From Cristatella mucedo (taxonomy: Eukaryota; Bryozoa; Phylactolaemata; Cristatellidae): a stretch of DNA of 64,000 bases. The notes under the pieces are model-generated. The model did no database searches. It saw only the letters and a list, made by a program, of their open reading frames with translations, and was not told the DNA's origin. Location: positions 1,050,001 to 1,114,000 of the forward strand of contig WPIO01000053.1 in NCBI GenBank assembly GCA_009760855.2, read 5' to 3'. The translations under genes and the position numbers were made by a program. Shown here piece by piece: positions 36,021 to 47,553 of the stretch (the stretch's first letter is position 1; every line of letters starts with the position of its first letter).

Positions 36021-36245
36021 ATATAATAATAATAATAATAATAATACTGCACTTGATAACGTGCCCTCAGAGAACTCAATCTCTTTCTAGGCACGTCACA
36101 TTTGCTGCAAAGAGGCACGATTGAATGGTGAGTGGTACCATGCTTCGTAAACAACACGAATAACATGGTTAGGGGTGACATGCACAGGGTCAGCATGCAA
36201 GAATGATTAGTGGCAGCATGCAAACAGTGTCAGCACGCATATGAA
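36021..36245 (-). mobile_element. LINE-A 3' UTR fragment, inverted partner
   Basis: ATT tail at 36021, hairpin at about 36058-36097 (stem ACGTGCC with GGCACGT), then 3' UTR up to the CATGC-rich segment. It is joined head-to-head to the plus-strand tail at 36246-36416. Confidence 0.8.
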
Positions 36246-36416
36246 TACTGACATTGTACATGCTACAGCTAATCATACTGTGCATGCCAACACTGTGCAT
36301 AAAGTCACCGCTAACTCTCATGATCATGCTCCCTTTGCAGCACGTCAAAATGCTTGGAACAAGATTGAGTTATCCGAGGGTTCTATACAAAATTGCTATT
36401 ATTAGTATTATTAAGT
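36246..36416 (+). mobile_element. LINE-A 3' UTR fragment
   Basis: Plus-strand tail: ACATTGTACATGC segment, CCCTTTGCAGCA, a decayed hairpin and an ATTATTAGT-like end. With the preceding minus-strand piece it forms a large imperfect inverted repeat. Confidence 0.7.
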
Positions 36417-36655
36417 TAACATCATTTAATTCTAGGAAGCTGGCTGCCATCCGAGTGAAAATGTCAGCAGTGCACATTGCAATTAAGCTGCAGTAGCAGC
36501 AGTATTGCTTTCTGTGCCATCGATATAGCCTGTCGACTACTGGTTCAAAGGTTGTTTTCCTTTTTTTGGCCCCATCGCCGAACTTTGTGCTGTGGGTACG
36601 GCTTAATCCATGCTACCATGGGCGAGGCCAGCACCCAGCTTGCCACGCGGCAGAC

Positions 36656-36850
36656 CGTAATAAATAAATAAATAAATCCTAGCTGATTAAACAGCCTCTT
36701 TTTGTATAGCGACAGAAGAGCCTTTACGGCTATCACCACCGATTGCAGTGGCGATAAAGGATCGCCCACTGCAGGAATCGAACCAACGACCTCGTGACCG
36801 AGGTCGTGAAAAGCAACCGCCTTACCTAGTGTGCCATCACGGCTCACCAC
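36656..36850 (-). mobile_element. SINE-A copy, near full length, close to the intron 2 acceptor
   Basis: On the minus strand: GGTGAGCCGTGATGGCACAC-TAGG (A box TGGCACACTAGG), B box GGTTCGATTCC, body, and an (ATTT)n tail at 36656. It ends about 120 bases before the LBD exon. Confidence 0.87.
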
Positions 36851-36971
36851 CGTAGGCGAGTGGTGCTGTCGTCGCCTTCGTAGTGCTGCTGTGTTGCACA
36901 CGGTTTAACTCAGAAATCTCTTCTTTCTATCTCTAATGCCGTCGGATGCTCGCTTGCTCTCTCGCTCGTAG

Positions 36972-37747
36972 ATAAGGAGACGCTGAAAAAGCGTAAAAAG
37001 CTTTCACATCGTTCCTCAAGAATTCAGCCGCCGTCCGACGCAGCAGGGCAGCAATGCTGCGTCGTCGAAGAGGAGCAGAGCACTGCGGACAGCTGCTGCG
37101 GCCAAGGTGCTCGATGGTGTCATGCTTGGCCGTCACTGCCTGCGGTCAAGGTCACTCGATGGCCTCCACGGCCTGCCATCGCCTCTCCAGAGGGGGTGGC
37201 CTTTGTGGCCAGCGCCGACTCGAGCACCGGTGTCGTCATCTCCGACGGGAAGAACTGCACCGTATCCACGCAGGCCCGTGCAAGGTCGACCGTTGCAGCT
37301 GCAGTGAAGGTCGATGCAAATCGGCCGCCGCCGGGCGACAGGGAAGACGCTGAGCGGTCTGACGCTCTAGCCTGTAGCTCGTCATTGCCTTCCTGTTCGG
37401 CCTCTGCTCGCTCGAGGAAGGCTTGCTGTGCTGCGTCCTACTCATTGTGCCGATACGGCGGGGCCGCCGCTGAGGTTGCCGCCGCTGCTGCTGCCTGCTC
37501 GGTGGAGCAGACGGTGCTGCTGACCGAGGACGACTGGCGAGTCATTGCCAGCATCCTCACGAATCACTCACAGACCGCCGACCCGTTCGACCGGCCGTTC
37601 TGGGACAAGGTGACGGTCGAGCAGCCGACGAGGCCACAGGACGTGTACAACATGGCCGACGGCTTTATTCGCCGACTGATCAAGTTCGTTAAAGTCCTGC
37701 CAGAGTTCAGAGGTCTCAGCCAGGACGACCAGATAGCTTTGTTTAAG
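36972..37747 (+). CDS. HR96: Nuclear receptor exon: DBD extension, hinge and first half of the LBD
   Basis: The exon follows the pyrimidine-rich acceptor ctctctcgctcgtag and stays open for 258 codons in the same frame as finger II. It begins with the basic DBD extension DKETLKKRKK. Next comes a hinge of about 175 residues rich in Cys, Ser and Ala, with a poly-Ala stretch near 37470-37500. The LBD starts near 37505: a TVLLTEDDW helix, DPFDRPFWDKV, ADGFIRRLIKFVKVLPEF, then LSQDDQIALFK. The last segment is the nuclear-receptor signature around helices 3-5. The exon closes at AAG before the strong donor gtaagtg. The hinge is unusually long; a hidden intron inside it cannot be excluded, but no stop requires one. 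Confidence 0.88.
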
Positions 37748-38208
37748 GTAAGTGTGCCGGCACACGTGACGTCAAGCCGTCCAGCATGTCCGAGGCTGCC
37801 ATGCGAATCTAGGTGGGACACAGTCGTCACAAGAGAGGGTGTTTCGTTGTGTTCGTGCTGCAAACGTTTTAAAGATACTATCTATGTCCGACAAAAGTTG
37901 AAGCAGAGGAAGAAGAGAAAGATGAACCGAACGGCTTAAATGAGGGCTGGAAGGGAGGGCCGAACGGGAACGAATCAGTCGGCGGTCGGGTGCGCGTGCA
38001 AGCTTTCATTTTCTCATTCATTCGTCACTGGTTGGAGCATGGGGCTGCTACCGCCATGGCAGGTGGGCACTGCTTGAGGCCGACATGCTTTCAACTCGCG
38101 CATGCTTGCACTGCCCCACAGTGAGTGCCAGTGAGCCACCGGCTATTGCCACCAGGTGTACACCGATGCCATGACCTTGCTCACGACTTGCTTCCCTTTG
38201 GCGTCTAG

Positions 38209-38697
38209 GGCGGCATCGTGGAGACGCTGGCCATGTGCTCGGCCTACGCGTACGACCCTTCGATCGGCGGCTTCAAGATCACTTCGGCCGAGACGCACGA
38301 GCAGAGGGAGCTCAAGATAGCGATGATGTTCCGCGGCCTCGGCGACGAGCTGTACACGGAGCACATGAAGTTCATCACGAGCTTCAACACGTGCGCCAAG
38401 TGGAACAAGACGATCATCGTGCTGGCCATGGTCATCAACCTGTTCTCGCCCGACCGGCAGGGCCTCAGCTCGGCCGTCAAGCCGGTCGTCGCCGCCGCCG
38501 AGGACCGCTACTCGCAGCTACTGCTTCGCTACCTCAGCTCGCTCTACCCGGGCGCCGAGGCCGCGGCCATGTACCCACGCATCCTCATGAGGCTGACGGA
38601 CGTGCGCAGCTACGGCAAGATGACTTCCCGTCACGTGGCATGCCTCAACTCGACCGACTTCGAGCCGCTGGTGAAGGAGATATTCAATCTCAAGTAG
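38209..38697 (+). CDS. HR96: Nuclear receptor final exon: second half of the LBD with AF-2 helix
   Basis: After the acceptor ttggcgtctag the frame reads GGIVETLAMCSAYAYDP, which completes the LFK-GG join typical of HR96-like LBDs. It continues through predicted helices 6-11, including INLFSPDRQGL and the SYGKMTSRHVACL helix. It ends with PLVKEIF, the AF-2 coactivator-binding helix, then NLK and TAG. The length (162 residues) fits the rest of an NR LBD. GC content is clearly higher than in the flanking DNA, with C/G at most third positions, as expected of conserved coding sequence next to decayed repeats. No frameshift or stop is visible. Confidence 0.92.
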   Translation, partial: GGIVETLAMCSAYAYDPSIGGFKITSAETHEQRELKIAMMFRGLGDELYTEHMKFITSFNTCAKWNKTIIVLAMVINLFSPDRQGLSSAVKPVVAAAEDRYSQLLLRYLSSLYPGAEAAAMYPRILMRLTDVRSYGKMTSRHVACLNSTDFEPLVKEIFNLK

Positions 38698-39449
38698 CAA
38701 CCTCCACCGGTGCCAGCTAGGTTTCCTTTACGTTGGCGCCAAGGCTGCAAGTCTGACTGCTGCAAGTCTGACTGCTGCTGCTGCTGCTGACTGCTGGGCT
38801 CCTTGCTTCTCGGGCCGTCGTCAGTCAGGCGAGTCAGGCTTTTTCTCAGGGCTTTAGCTTAGTTATATTTAGCCAATTCCAGGCGATGCACAGCTCCTGG
38901 CTGCTACTGCAGCTGGGGCAACTTCGCAGCTGCCCAGTATCTTTTGCTGCCCTCGCAGGGGCACTCGTGTCAACACCGCCGGGTCACTCGGGTTACATGG
39001 TTACTGTCGCTACGGTTGTTGGTCAGACTATTTCTGCTCAGAGCTGTTATTCAGGGGCTCATTTTTGCCCCAGGGCTTTTGTTTAGAGACTCGTCTTTGC
39101 ACAGGGCTGTTGGCACGTTGGCATGGTATCTTGGGCAATTCCAGGTACTCCAGAGCATAGCCACAGCTGGCCATGGCCATCTTTTTTTGGCACCGAGCTT
39201 ACTCGAACTCGCACTTGGCCTCCGTCCGGGGGTGTTTCATTTTGTGATTTTTAATAACGAGGCCTAATGTGCACTGGCAGAATGCTCAAAGGGAAAGACT
39301 CATACAGCTGAAATTGCCTGACGTTGCAACAGCTAACTCGAGGAGTCGTGTCTGACTGACTCTGCCTAGACCATGTTCCGAGTCTACACTCAGATTGGAG
39401 TTTTCGCATTTTGAAGCTCACTTGAACACGTGGCTACCTAGTAGGACGT
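38698..39449 (+). promoter_or_regulatory. Probable 3' UTR and downstream region of the receptor
   Basis: After the stop come CTG triplets (38775-38792) and repeated CAGGGCT motifs. The first clear AATAAA signals are at about 39450, where a SINE-A tail begins. Whether that site ends the mRNA is not known. Confidence 0.4.
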
Positions 39450-39645
39450 TAGTAAATAAATAAATCTGAGCGTTTTATTTTTAACAGCCTCTTTTGCATA
39501 GCTACAGAAGAGCCTTTACCAGGCTATCAATCAGCACTGCTTGCAGCAGCGATCAAGAATCGCCAGCTCCAGGATTTGAACCCTCGACCTCGAGACTGAG
39601 GTCGTGAAAAGTAACTGCCTTACCTAGCACGCCATCACGGCTCAC
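39450..39645 (-). mobile_element. SINE-A copy downstream of the receptor gene
   Basis: Full-length minus-strand copy with the head at 39645 and the tail at 39450. Its tail supplies AATAAATAAAT on the plus strand about 750 bases after the receptor stop codon. Confidence 0.86.
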
Positions 39646-39856
39646 CATATGTCCAGCTTGTCAGCAGGCGAAATCTTCTGATCTAATGGCCTCTATGTCT
39701 TGCTTCATAGCAGCCACGACAGCGATACATACAGTGGGGCTGAGTCCTCATCTGCTCATTTGCTGCTTCTTTGCATCTTCTTCTGCTCGTGCTTCTGTCT
39801 CCTTCGATCGACAGTTGTTGTCAGGTTAAGCATACATGGTGCACCTTGTAAATAGT

Positions 39857-40070
<214 letters not shown>

Positions 40071-40455
40071 CTCACTTTCACTCTCTTTTATTCTCTGTAA
40101 CTCACTTCCCTTCAGCTTGATGACCCCTAGTGCCAGTGATGTCCAGCACATAATTCTGCCCGTAGCTCACGAAAAACTCTGTTGGTCACATGAACAAGCC
40201 ACTAATGTGACATTGTTGATCACGGGACTTTGTAAGCATGTCTAATTTAAAGGCCTAGAGGCCATTTCAGTGGCAGCCTTGCACCATTTCAGCTCATCAG
40301 AGAAATGCCATCGGATGGCTGAGGCGATAAATGCACATCAGAGGGCCAGGCCATAAGCAGACATCAAATGGACAGTGGCCCAAAATCAAACGGTTCCAAG
40401 ACTCGGCCACAGGCAAATATTAAAGGTCGATACATTGGCCAAAGCATGGACGAGC

Positions 40456-40546
40456 CGCACGCACGCACGCACGCACACACGCACGCACGCACGCAAGCAC
40501 GCACGCACAAACACACGCACGCACGCGCGCACGCACGCGCACACGC

Positions 40547-40576
<30 letters not shown>
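40456..40576. repeat. (CGCA)n microsatellite
   Basis: GCAC units with CA and CG interruptions. Confidence 0.97.
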
Positions 40577-40577
<1 letters not shown>

Positions 40578-41497
40578 ATTACTGGCTTCTGTCTCTGATC
40601 TGCTCTAAGCTGCAGCATCACTGGCTTCCCTGCCAGGGCAGTGCAGGGGCTGTGCTCAGGTCGCTGCATGTTTTACTTTTTCCAATTTTCACGTTTAGCG
40701 ACTTTTTTCTCACTCGTCGGCTGAGCTTCGTTCGCAGTAGCTTTCGTGCAACGATTCCCGTGTGCAGATTGCAGAGCCCCTCCCATCGTCCTACCTGCTA
40801 GCCACAGTGCCGCCGCCGCTGCTGCTGCCGCTGCTCAATGCTGTATGTGGACTGCAGATAAGCTTCAAATGAAAACATATCAAAGGTTTTCAAGCGTACC
40901 AACTCTTACCCTCCCTGACTTGTTTGTCAACTTTAAGACGAGTGTTTCTTGTCAGCCAAAGCCGGCCTGACCAGGCCTGAGTGCCGAAGGCTCTGACGAA
41001 CGCATTAGCAGAGCCTGCTGCCATACATAACGATGAATGGCGTGAGCTCATTGGCTGCTCTGCAGCGGCTTGGCTAGGAAACGCTGTGCAAAGTCAGGGC
41101 CGGAGACCCGGAAGACAGCTTCGGATTTTCGCGAAAACGTTCGGAAATGTGAAGCAGAAGCAGCTGCCTGGCGCCAAGGCAACGGTAGCCGCACATTGCA
41201 GTAACGGGCTGACTTCCGGCTGGGTAGCTAGGAGTCACGTGTCCACCACCAACCGGCTCACTCTAGTGCAGATGCCACAGCAGGAGTTAGCAACGGTCCA
41301 TCCAGTTGACAAAGAAGCTAGCGCTCATTCTCTTTAAAAACCAACTCCACTGTTGCGATTCATGAAGCCGACAATACTTAAGGATGAATCGGAGTAGCAA
41401 ATGATAACGCTCTTCTTACACTCGCTTTACCCGTGAAAATCACGGGTAATTTCGGTGTTGCATTACACTGCCGGTCTGAGTGTCCACTGACCTATAA
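40577..41497. other. No gene recognised
   Basis: An Ala-coding CCG/CTG run lies at 40810-40835. A 118-codon frame (40981-41337, GTG start) has no known motif and is not called. Confidence 0.45.
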
Positions 41498-41690
41498 AAT
41501 AAATAAGTAAATAAACAGTAGCTGATTAAAAAGCCTCATTTGTATAGCAGCAGCAGCAGCAGAACAGCCTCGATGGTTAACAACTCAACCATCACTTGCA
41601 GATGGCAATACAGGATTGCCCACTGCAGGATTCGTACCCACGACCTCTGTCGTGAAGAGCAAGCACCGTACCTGCTGGACTATGACGGCC
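41498..41690 (-). mobile_element. SINE-A copy with internal CAG expansion
   Basis: Tail at 41498 (AAATAAATAAGTAAATAAA), a five-unit AGC run at 41546-41562, B box region CGTACCCACGACCTC and head to 41690. Confidence 0.84.
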
Positions 41691-42029
41691 CTGGTGATAA
41701 GCCCAGAATAGCTGGTGAGCTCGGCAACTGTCGGGAAAGGACTTCATTCCACGACCTGGAAAAAATAGTGATAGATAGAGTGCTCAAATCTTAGCTTCGG
41801 ATCTCTGTATGCTCTGACTTGTCATAAACGATGCGTTCGCTGAGCTTTGACAGCACAAAGCTACTTCTCCGTAGGTCCTTCTTTTCCGTCTCTTGCTATA
41901 GTAGAGCTGGTCGTACTGGAAGTTGTTGTCGAGTTTTGGCAGAGTGGCACTGAGTGACTTCCTGTGGTGCATGTTTTTTTGCTTTTGCTAGCGACAGGTA
42001 CGCTCATTTTCTGCTTACTTTGCTCCTTT

Positions 42030-42135
42030 TTAATAACAATAATAATAATAATAATAATAGTAATTCATTTGATATAGCGCCCTCAGAGAACTCAGAGGTC
42101 TCTCTCTAGGCACTTTGCATTTGCTGCCACGGAAG
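42030..42135 (-). mobile_element. LINE-A tail fragment
   Basis: (ATT)n followed by the hairpin with an expanded CT arm and TTTGCATTTGCTGC. Only the last 100 bases of the element remain. Confidence 0.75.
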
Positions 42136-42739
42136 CATGATTTTTGTTTCAAGTCATTGCTGCGAAAATTTACCGGTCCTCAATGGCTAGCGAAAACCAC
42201 AGTTTTTATAAAAAAAATTAGCTTGCAACCATATAAAATCTCGGAAAACTCCAAAATTGCTTTTAATGTCCGCCTGACAGTTCACCGACCCAGTTGGTGA
42301 GCCCACCCAACTGATTGGCCAAGCTTAGTTAGTGACACAAAAATTTGTATATGAGGAAAATGAAGTCACATTTCAAGCTTATATTTAGTGAATTAATTTG
42401 TATTAAATGTATTCGTCAGCGCCGGACAGCAAATCAGCATCGAGTTGCCCTGAAAAGTTAGTTATTTGTCTTACCCTTTTGACGTGACGTTCAGCGTTGC
42501 TGTACCTTTGTAGTAGTAGTGGTAGATAACCCAATAGTGGCCACGACCATGAAGGTGCTGATGTGGTAGAAAAAAGAAAATAATCTAATGATACTAACTG
42601 GCAATCCTGTCACAAATCGGCAGGGTAGGAGAAGGTCTAACCGTGTAATATTGACTGGTTGCTGTGAACTGAATTTGCATATCAATCCCGGAGCCAGTGC
42701 GAGCAGTGTACTGTCGAGTGCCTGCTAAGCAGTCTCGGT

Positions 42740-42818
<79 letters not shown>

Positions 42819-43647
42819 CAGCTTGGCTCAGACACCTTGACAATCTAAGGAAATATGCTGCACCAGAATGTTATTCCGAAGATATCCTTGCCGAGCTCGA
42901 GCACCAGGCCATTATAGTCCTACAATAGCTTGCACCCATAGAAAATCATGGAAAGCGCTTACTGTCCTTTTGAGTGTCCGAGTTTCTGCTGACCTTTCAG
43001 CTGGGGAACGCGGCCACTCCCTGGTAAGCCCCCTCCACTTGAAGAATCGTGGGATGATTCAAGCAATGCACATTCATTGCTTATCAAAAGGAGGCGCAGC
43101 ATGACTTCTTCCGGGCGATTCCAGGCTCACTCTGGCAGCTCTCTAGCGTGCCAACTCAGCCGGTGCAAGCTAAAGCACCGAAAGTGTCACTTCGGGCAAC
43201 AGCAGCAAACAGAGGAGAGGGCAAGCTGCCAGACTGCCTTGGCCGCCCTTTGAACAACCCTTTTAAGTTCATAGTCCCTTTTCCAAGTTCATAGTGTAGC
43301 ATTTAAATGTCCGATTTCAACAATATCAGTGCATGTTACAGCCGCATGTTCAAATTAGTACGTTATCTGTCTTAGTTTTGCTTTGTTGATACTCAAACTT
43401 TCGCTACCGTCGCAGTAATACTGTCAATATCACACCAATATATAAATGTAAGCGTGACGTAAGTGACGAACAACAGACCGACCAGCAGACTATCAAACCT
43501 AGCTCATTACATGGGTAGATGATGCCTTTGCCAGCTGGTGGGTAGGCAATTCGAGGGGGAACGTCAGGCGACCAGCCAGGCGAAACTTACCGAGTTGCTG
43601 CCCTGCTCGTGACCTGAAGCTGGCACTGTTGTTGACGAAAATCTCGA
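42136..43647. other. No gene seen apart from (GA)n
   Basis: Unique sequence on both sides of the microsatellite. Confidence 0.6.
42742..42815. repeat. (GA)n microsatellite
   Basis: About 37 uninterrupted units. Confidence 0.98.
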
Positions 43648-43955
43648 ATAATAATAATAACAATAAGAATAATAATGCACTTAATACAGTGCCCTCAGAG
43701 AACTCAATCTCTTCCTAGGCGCTTTACTTTTGCTGCAAAGGGAAACGCGATTGAATCGTGAGTAATATCATGCTTGATCAACAACATGAACAACGTGGTT
43801 AGGGCTGACATGCACAGGGTCAGCATGCAAATGTGGTCCGTGGCAGCATACACAGTGTCAGCACGCATAGGCACATCAAGGACGAATCAAAGGGAAATGC
43901 TGTCCTAAATAGATGTTTTTATTTCTTTTTAAATGTGCTCAAGTCAGGAAGGGCA
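43648..43955 (-). mobile_element. LINE-A 3' fragment
   Basis: Interrupted ATT tail at 43648, hairpin (43690-43727), 3' UTR and the last residues of the C-terminal domain; similarity stops near 43955. Confidence 0.8.
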
Positions 43956-44589
43956 GACCTCTATCGGTGAATTCCTCCTCCAGTAGGCTTGCTGATCTAT
44001 GCATCCCAGCTGATCTCCGTCCCAGGGCACGCTTTTTATGAGCTTGTTATAGCAGTTTATGTGGCTAATTGGTGGGCTGCACACGAGCTCCCCTTCAGCC
44101 CACGATTTGCATGAGATTGAAAGAGGACTCTGTGATGTTTTTGAGCTTAACTCGGCACTCGGCCAGCTGCCCGGTAGCAGGCAGATGGTCTCTATGCCGG
44201 CTGGCCTACTGACCACGCATAAAGTATCTGAAGCTGCTCACCCTTGTGTTACTCCTGTAGGTTCTCTCCTGCTTCTTCGTATATAATGTAGTAGAGACGA
44301 TGAAGAGATTCACAATGAAGTGATTTACCTGCTGACGCCAAGGTGTCTCCCCTGCTTTGCTCCTGTTTCTGAGACTGCTGTTTGCGCACTTGCTGCCGGA
44401 ACACCTGCTGCCATGCCTATGCCACGGCTGCACATGTGGCGTTTGCCTCAATACCGAAAACCGCATGCACGCCATATCGACCATAATGAGGCAACAGTCA
44501 CTTGCGTAGTGAGTGGCATCGCAGGCAAAACGGCGACGCCGCACCTCAAAGCCCATCAAGGCCGCCCTCAGTCCAAGTTGCTGGGATTT

Positions 44590-44690
44590 GATCGATCAGA
44601 TTGGTCCATCGATGGATTGGTCCTATCGACGGACCGATCTGATTGAGTGGATCGATCCGATCGATGGATCAATCCAACCGGCTGAACAGA
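44590..44690. repeat. GATC-dense imperfect inverted repeat
   Basis: ATCAGATTGGTCC pairs with GGACCGATCTGAT (12 of 13), within a stretch with many GATC and ATCGAT sites. Confidence 0.6.
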
Positions 44691-44744
44691 AGCAGCGCCT
44701 CTTAGCTCCTCTACTTGGCTTCGGCGTTGGGGGCTCAACTGAGT

Positions 44745-44776
44745 TTGCTTTATCAAGTGTATTATTATTACTATAA
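44745..44776 (+). mobile_element. LINE-A terminal fragment
   Basis: Only GCTTTATCAAGTG followed by an ATT run remains. Confidence 0.45.
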
Positions 44777-45189
44777 CCGCGTCTGAGGTACTTGATTCGG
44801 TCGATGAGTTTTGCTGACCCGCCCAGCTGACCGAACCAGACAAGTTGTGACTGTGAGGCATCATTCCCAGATCCTGTCACGTTACAATGACGAGCATCTC
44901 GCACGATGGCTTCATCAATTCCTTTATTGTGCACAGGATTGTCGCGGGCTATGACAAACCTTAACCCTGTAAGGACCGTTGCCTAGTCATGTATGACTTG
45001 AATGGGCTTACTGAAAGTCCCAAGCAGCGGCCCAGGTCAGGCCCTCGATGACTGCCTCAATCTCCTTAAGATTTGCAAGTGCGGCATGTGTTTGGACAGC
45101 AGCCATGACGCATCTTTGACAAATCGAGATGGCTTACATCAAAACTTAGCTTTGCACTTACATCCACAGGCACGCTCTTACAGGATCGA

Positions 45190-46530
45190 TCACCAAAGTC
45201 CTTCTTGAGCGCCTCTCATCTCGCCTGGGCATCACAGGCACTGCACTGCAATGGTTCAGGTCTTCCCTCAGTGGGAGACTCCAGAGTATTGATGTGAATG
45301 GACAAAGGTCATCAGAGGCACCTCTAATAAATGGAGCACCTCAGGGCTCCGTGCTAGGTCCGATTCTTTTCACGGTTTATACTCTGCCTCTTGCCGATGT
45401 GATTGCCAAGCACAATCTAGGCTGTCACTTTTATGCGGATGACACTCAGTTGTACCTTTGCTTTTATTCCTCCCAGTCCTCCAGCTCTTCAAATTCTCTC
45501 AATTCCCTTGCTGCATTTATTGACGATATTCACACATGAATGACAGCAAATTTGGTTAAAATAAATTATGCAAAAAAACAACTTACTAGTTATGGGCAAA
45601 CCAAGTGTGATTCAAAAATTGGAAGGGCTAACGCTCAAAATTGGCTCTACCAACATATCTCCTGTTGAATCTGCACGAAATCTGGGTGTCCTGTTCCAAA
45701 GTGACCTTTCATTAGACGACCACATCAACTCCATAATCAAGACCGCCTACTTTTAGATACATAACATTGCTCAAATTCGGGCTTCTTTAGGCAGTTACAC
45801 CACATTTAAATTTGTCTGTGCGTTTGTGACATCCCGACTTAACTTCAGTAACTCACTGCTTGCTGGCCTACTGGCCTATGCACTCAGGCGCTTACAGCTG
45901 GTACAAAACTCGGCAGTTAAGCTTGTCTGTTGTGAGCGTCGCAATTGCCACATCACACCACTACACTTCTCGCCGACCTGCACTGACTCCCAGTCAAGCA
46001 ACGCATTGACTTCAAGTTTTTGTCACTCACTTTCAGGATCCTTCAGTCTTAGGCTCTAGTCTACCTATCAGATCTAGTGCCCCACCAGGCTAAGCCTCGT
46101 ACTACTCGCTTTTTGGAATCTAACTGTTTACCTATACCTCACACAAACCTCTAATCTTTTGGAGACCATGCCCTTACTTTGAACGCTCACAAAGCTTGGA
46201 ACTCACTCCCAACCTGCGTCACGAAATCTCCGGAGTTGACCACATTTAAAAAAGACACTAAAACGCACCTATTTATCACAGCATTTAGTGAGTCCCTGTG
46301 ATTCGTCCTTTATGTATTTCTGAGTGCTGACACTGTAAATGCTACCACTAACCACACTTACATGGTGACCCTGTGCATGTCACCCCTAACCATGCTATTC
46401 TTGTTGTTTATTGAGCATGCTTTAAGTAACCATTCAATCTTGCTTCCTTTGCAGCAATCGTACCGTGCCTAGAAAGAGATTGAGATCTCTAAGGGTGCTA
46501 TATCAAGTGCATTATTATTATTATTGTTTT
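45190..46530 (+). mobile_element. LINE-A copy, RT palm to tail, inactivated
   Basis: It starts in LLERLSSRLGITGTALQWF and includes NGAPQGSVLG, FYADDTQLY and the C-terminal domain. Stops occur near 45537, 45754 and 46050 and frameshifts follow. The 3' UTR ends in a decayed hairpin and ATT tail. Confidence 0.85.
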
Positions 46531-47199
46531 ACAGGACCTCTTAAAATATTTTCTGCCACAAACCTTTAATATATTTCGGTTGCTTGCCTTCACATCTACA
46601 TATACTCAACTGTCTCATTTAAAATTAGCAGACTGATATAGCTACAAGCTGATCTCAATCAGCCAGCCAAAGGAAACTGTACGATTATTTGGCCACAACA
46701 GGACAGTCACTGTCGCCTGGTTGCCTAGTTTGGCAGACAGGCACTGGAGTTTACTATCTATCTATCTTCCCTGTGCTTATCTCAAAAATTTGAATTTAAG
46801 AACTCAACGTGCGGCCATGTTATTGGGGCTCAGCCTCCAGGTCATATTACTGAAACAGCTCAGCAACCAGTTCACATAAATAGAGGCCTTTGTTACAATA
46901 ATGACATTATTAAAAGACCCAATGCAAGCTTGCACGTTGGCATCCATTGACAGAAATTTCTCGAGTACAGCAAAGTCTTTTCAAAGCTTTAATAATCGTA
47001 GAAGTGGCGTACAATCTAAAACAAATGTGCGTCGACGATAATCAAAGTTGTTTGGTAGTCGATCACTTGATATCGCTAAAGCTAAGGATTTACACAGAGC
47101 TGTCGATATGCCTGGCCAATGCCACCGGTCTCCAACCCTTGCACCACAGTTGTCGCGTAGGATTCAAACGAATACAGCTAACCACAACCAAGTGCTACC
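46531..47199. other. No gene seen
   Basis: Unique sequence. Confidence 0.6.
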
Positions 47200-47335
47200 C
47201 TGGTTTAATCCAGGGGTTAAGGTGCTCACCTTAATGACCGAGGCCAAGGCCAATGCATTTGCTTACTAAGGTCCTGGGCTCAAGCCTTGTGCTACATGAG
47301 AAGTGTTTGGATAGAGACTAAGTTATTTTAGGCTT
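47200..47335 (+). mobile_element. SINE-B copy, plus strand, decayed
   Basis: TGGTTTAATCCAGGGGTTAA and GGTGCTCACC head, B-box region GGGCTCAAGCC, ATGAGAAGTGTTTGG and AGAGACTAAGTTATTTTAGG tail. Confidence 0.68.
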
Positions 47336-47553
47336 CAATTCAAATTTTTCTTTTAACAGATTTCAAATTCGATTTATTTTGCTGTGCAAACAGAAATGAG
47401 GGCTAACCCATCGTGGTAGCTCTAGCAGGTATCAAACAGCTTGAACGACTACACTACTCAAACTTGGTCTCAAATCTGACCACGCTTACCTCCTACAGGG
47501 ATGATGCTGTCTGATTTCAAAAAATGGAACATGGTAACCATCTGCTCACTTCA

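Larger units (their letters stand above)
28272..38697 (+). other. HR96: Gene span: HR96/DAF-12-type nuclear receptor, four recognisable exons
   Basis: This span holds a ligand-regulated transcription factor of nuclear receptor subfamily 1. Exons are 28272 (or 28293)-28616, 32621-32738, 36972-37747 and 38209-38697; introns are about 4.0 kb, 4.2 kb and 0.46 kb, all GT-AG. The joined frame stays open from zinc finger I to the stop, about 574 codons. The P-box residues ESCKA mark the DAF-12/HR96/NHR-8 group rather than VDR or ecdysone receptor. The initiator ATG is not in the first recognised exon, so at least one upstream exon exists. Known HR96-group proteins sense sterols or xenobiotics and act in the nucleus; that role is inferred here from family. 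The two long introns are full of LINE and SINE debris. Confidence 0.85.
43956..45189. other. No gene recognised
   Basis: Contains the GATC-dense inverted repeat and a LINE-A end. Overlapping 100-codon frames on both strands have no motif. Confidence 0.5.

Noticed and set aside
36741-36850. Possible tRNA genes at the A/B-box sequences
   Set aside because: They are followed by SINE bodies and tails and recur about 15 times; no complete cloverleaf could be drawn.
37054-37353. Alternative plus-strand frames in the receptor hinge region
   Set aside because: They are out of frame with both the zinc-finger and LBD coding sequence.
40981-41337. 118-codon open frame as a small gene
   Set aside because: No ATG start, no known motif, no splice or promoter context; kept only as a note.
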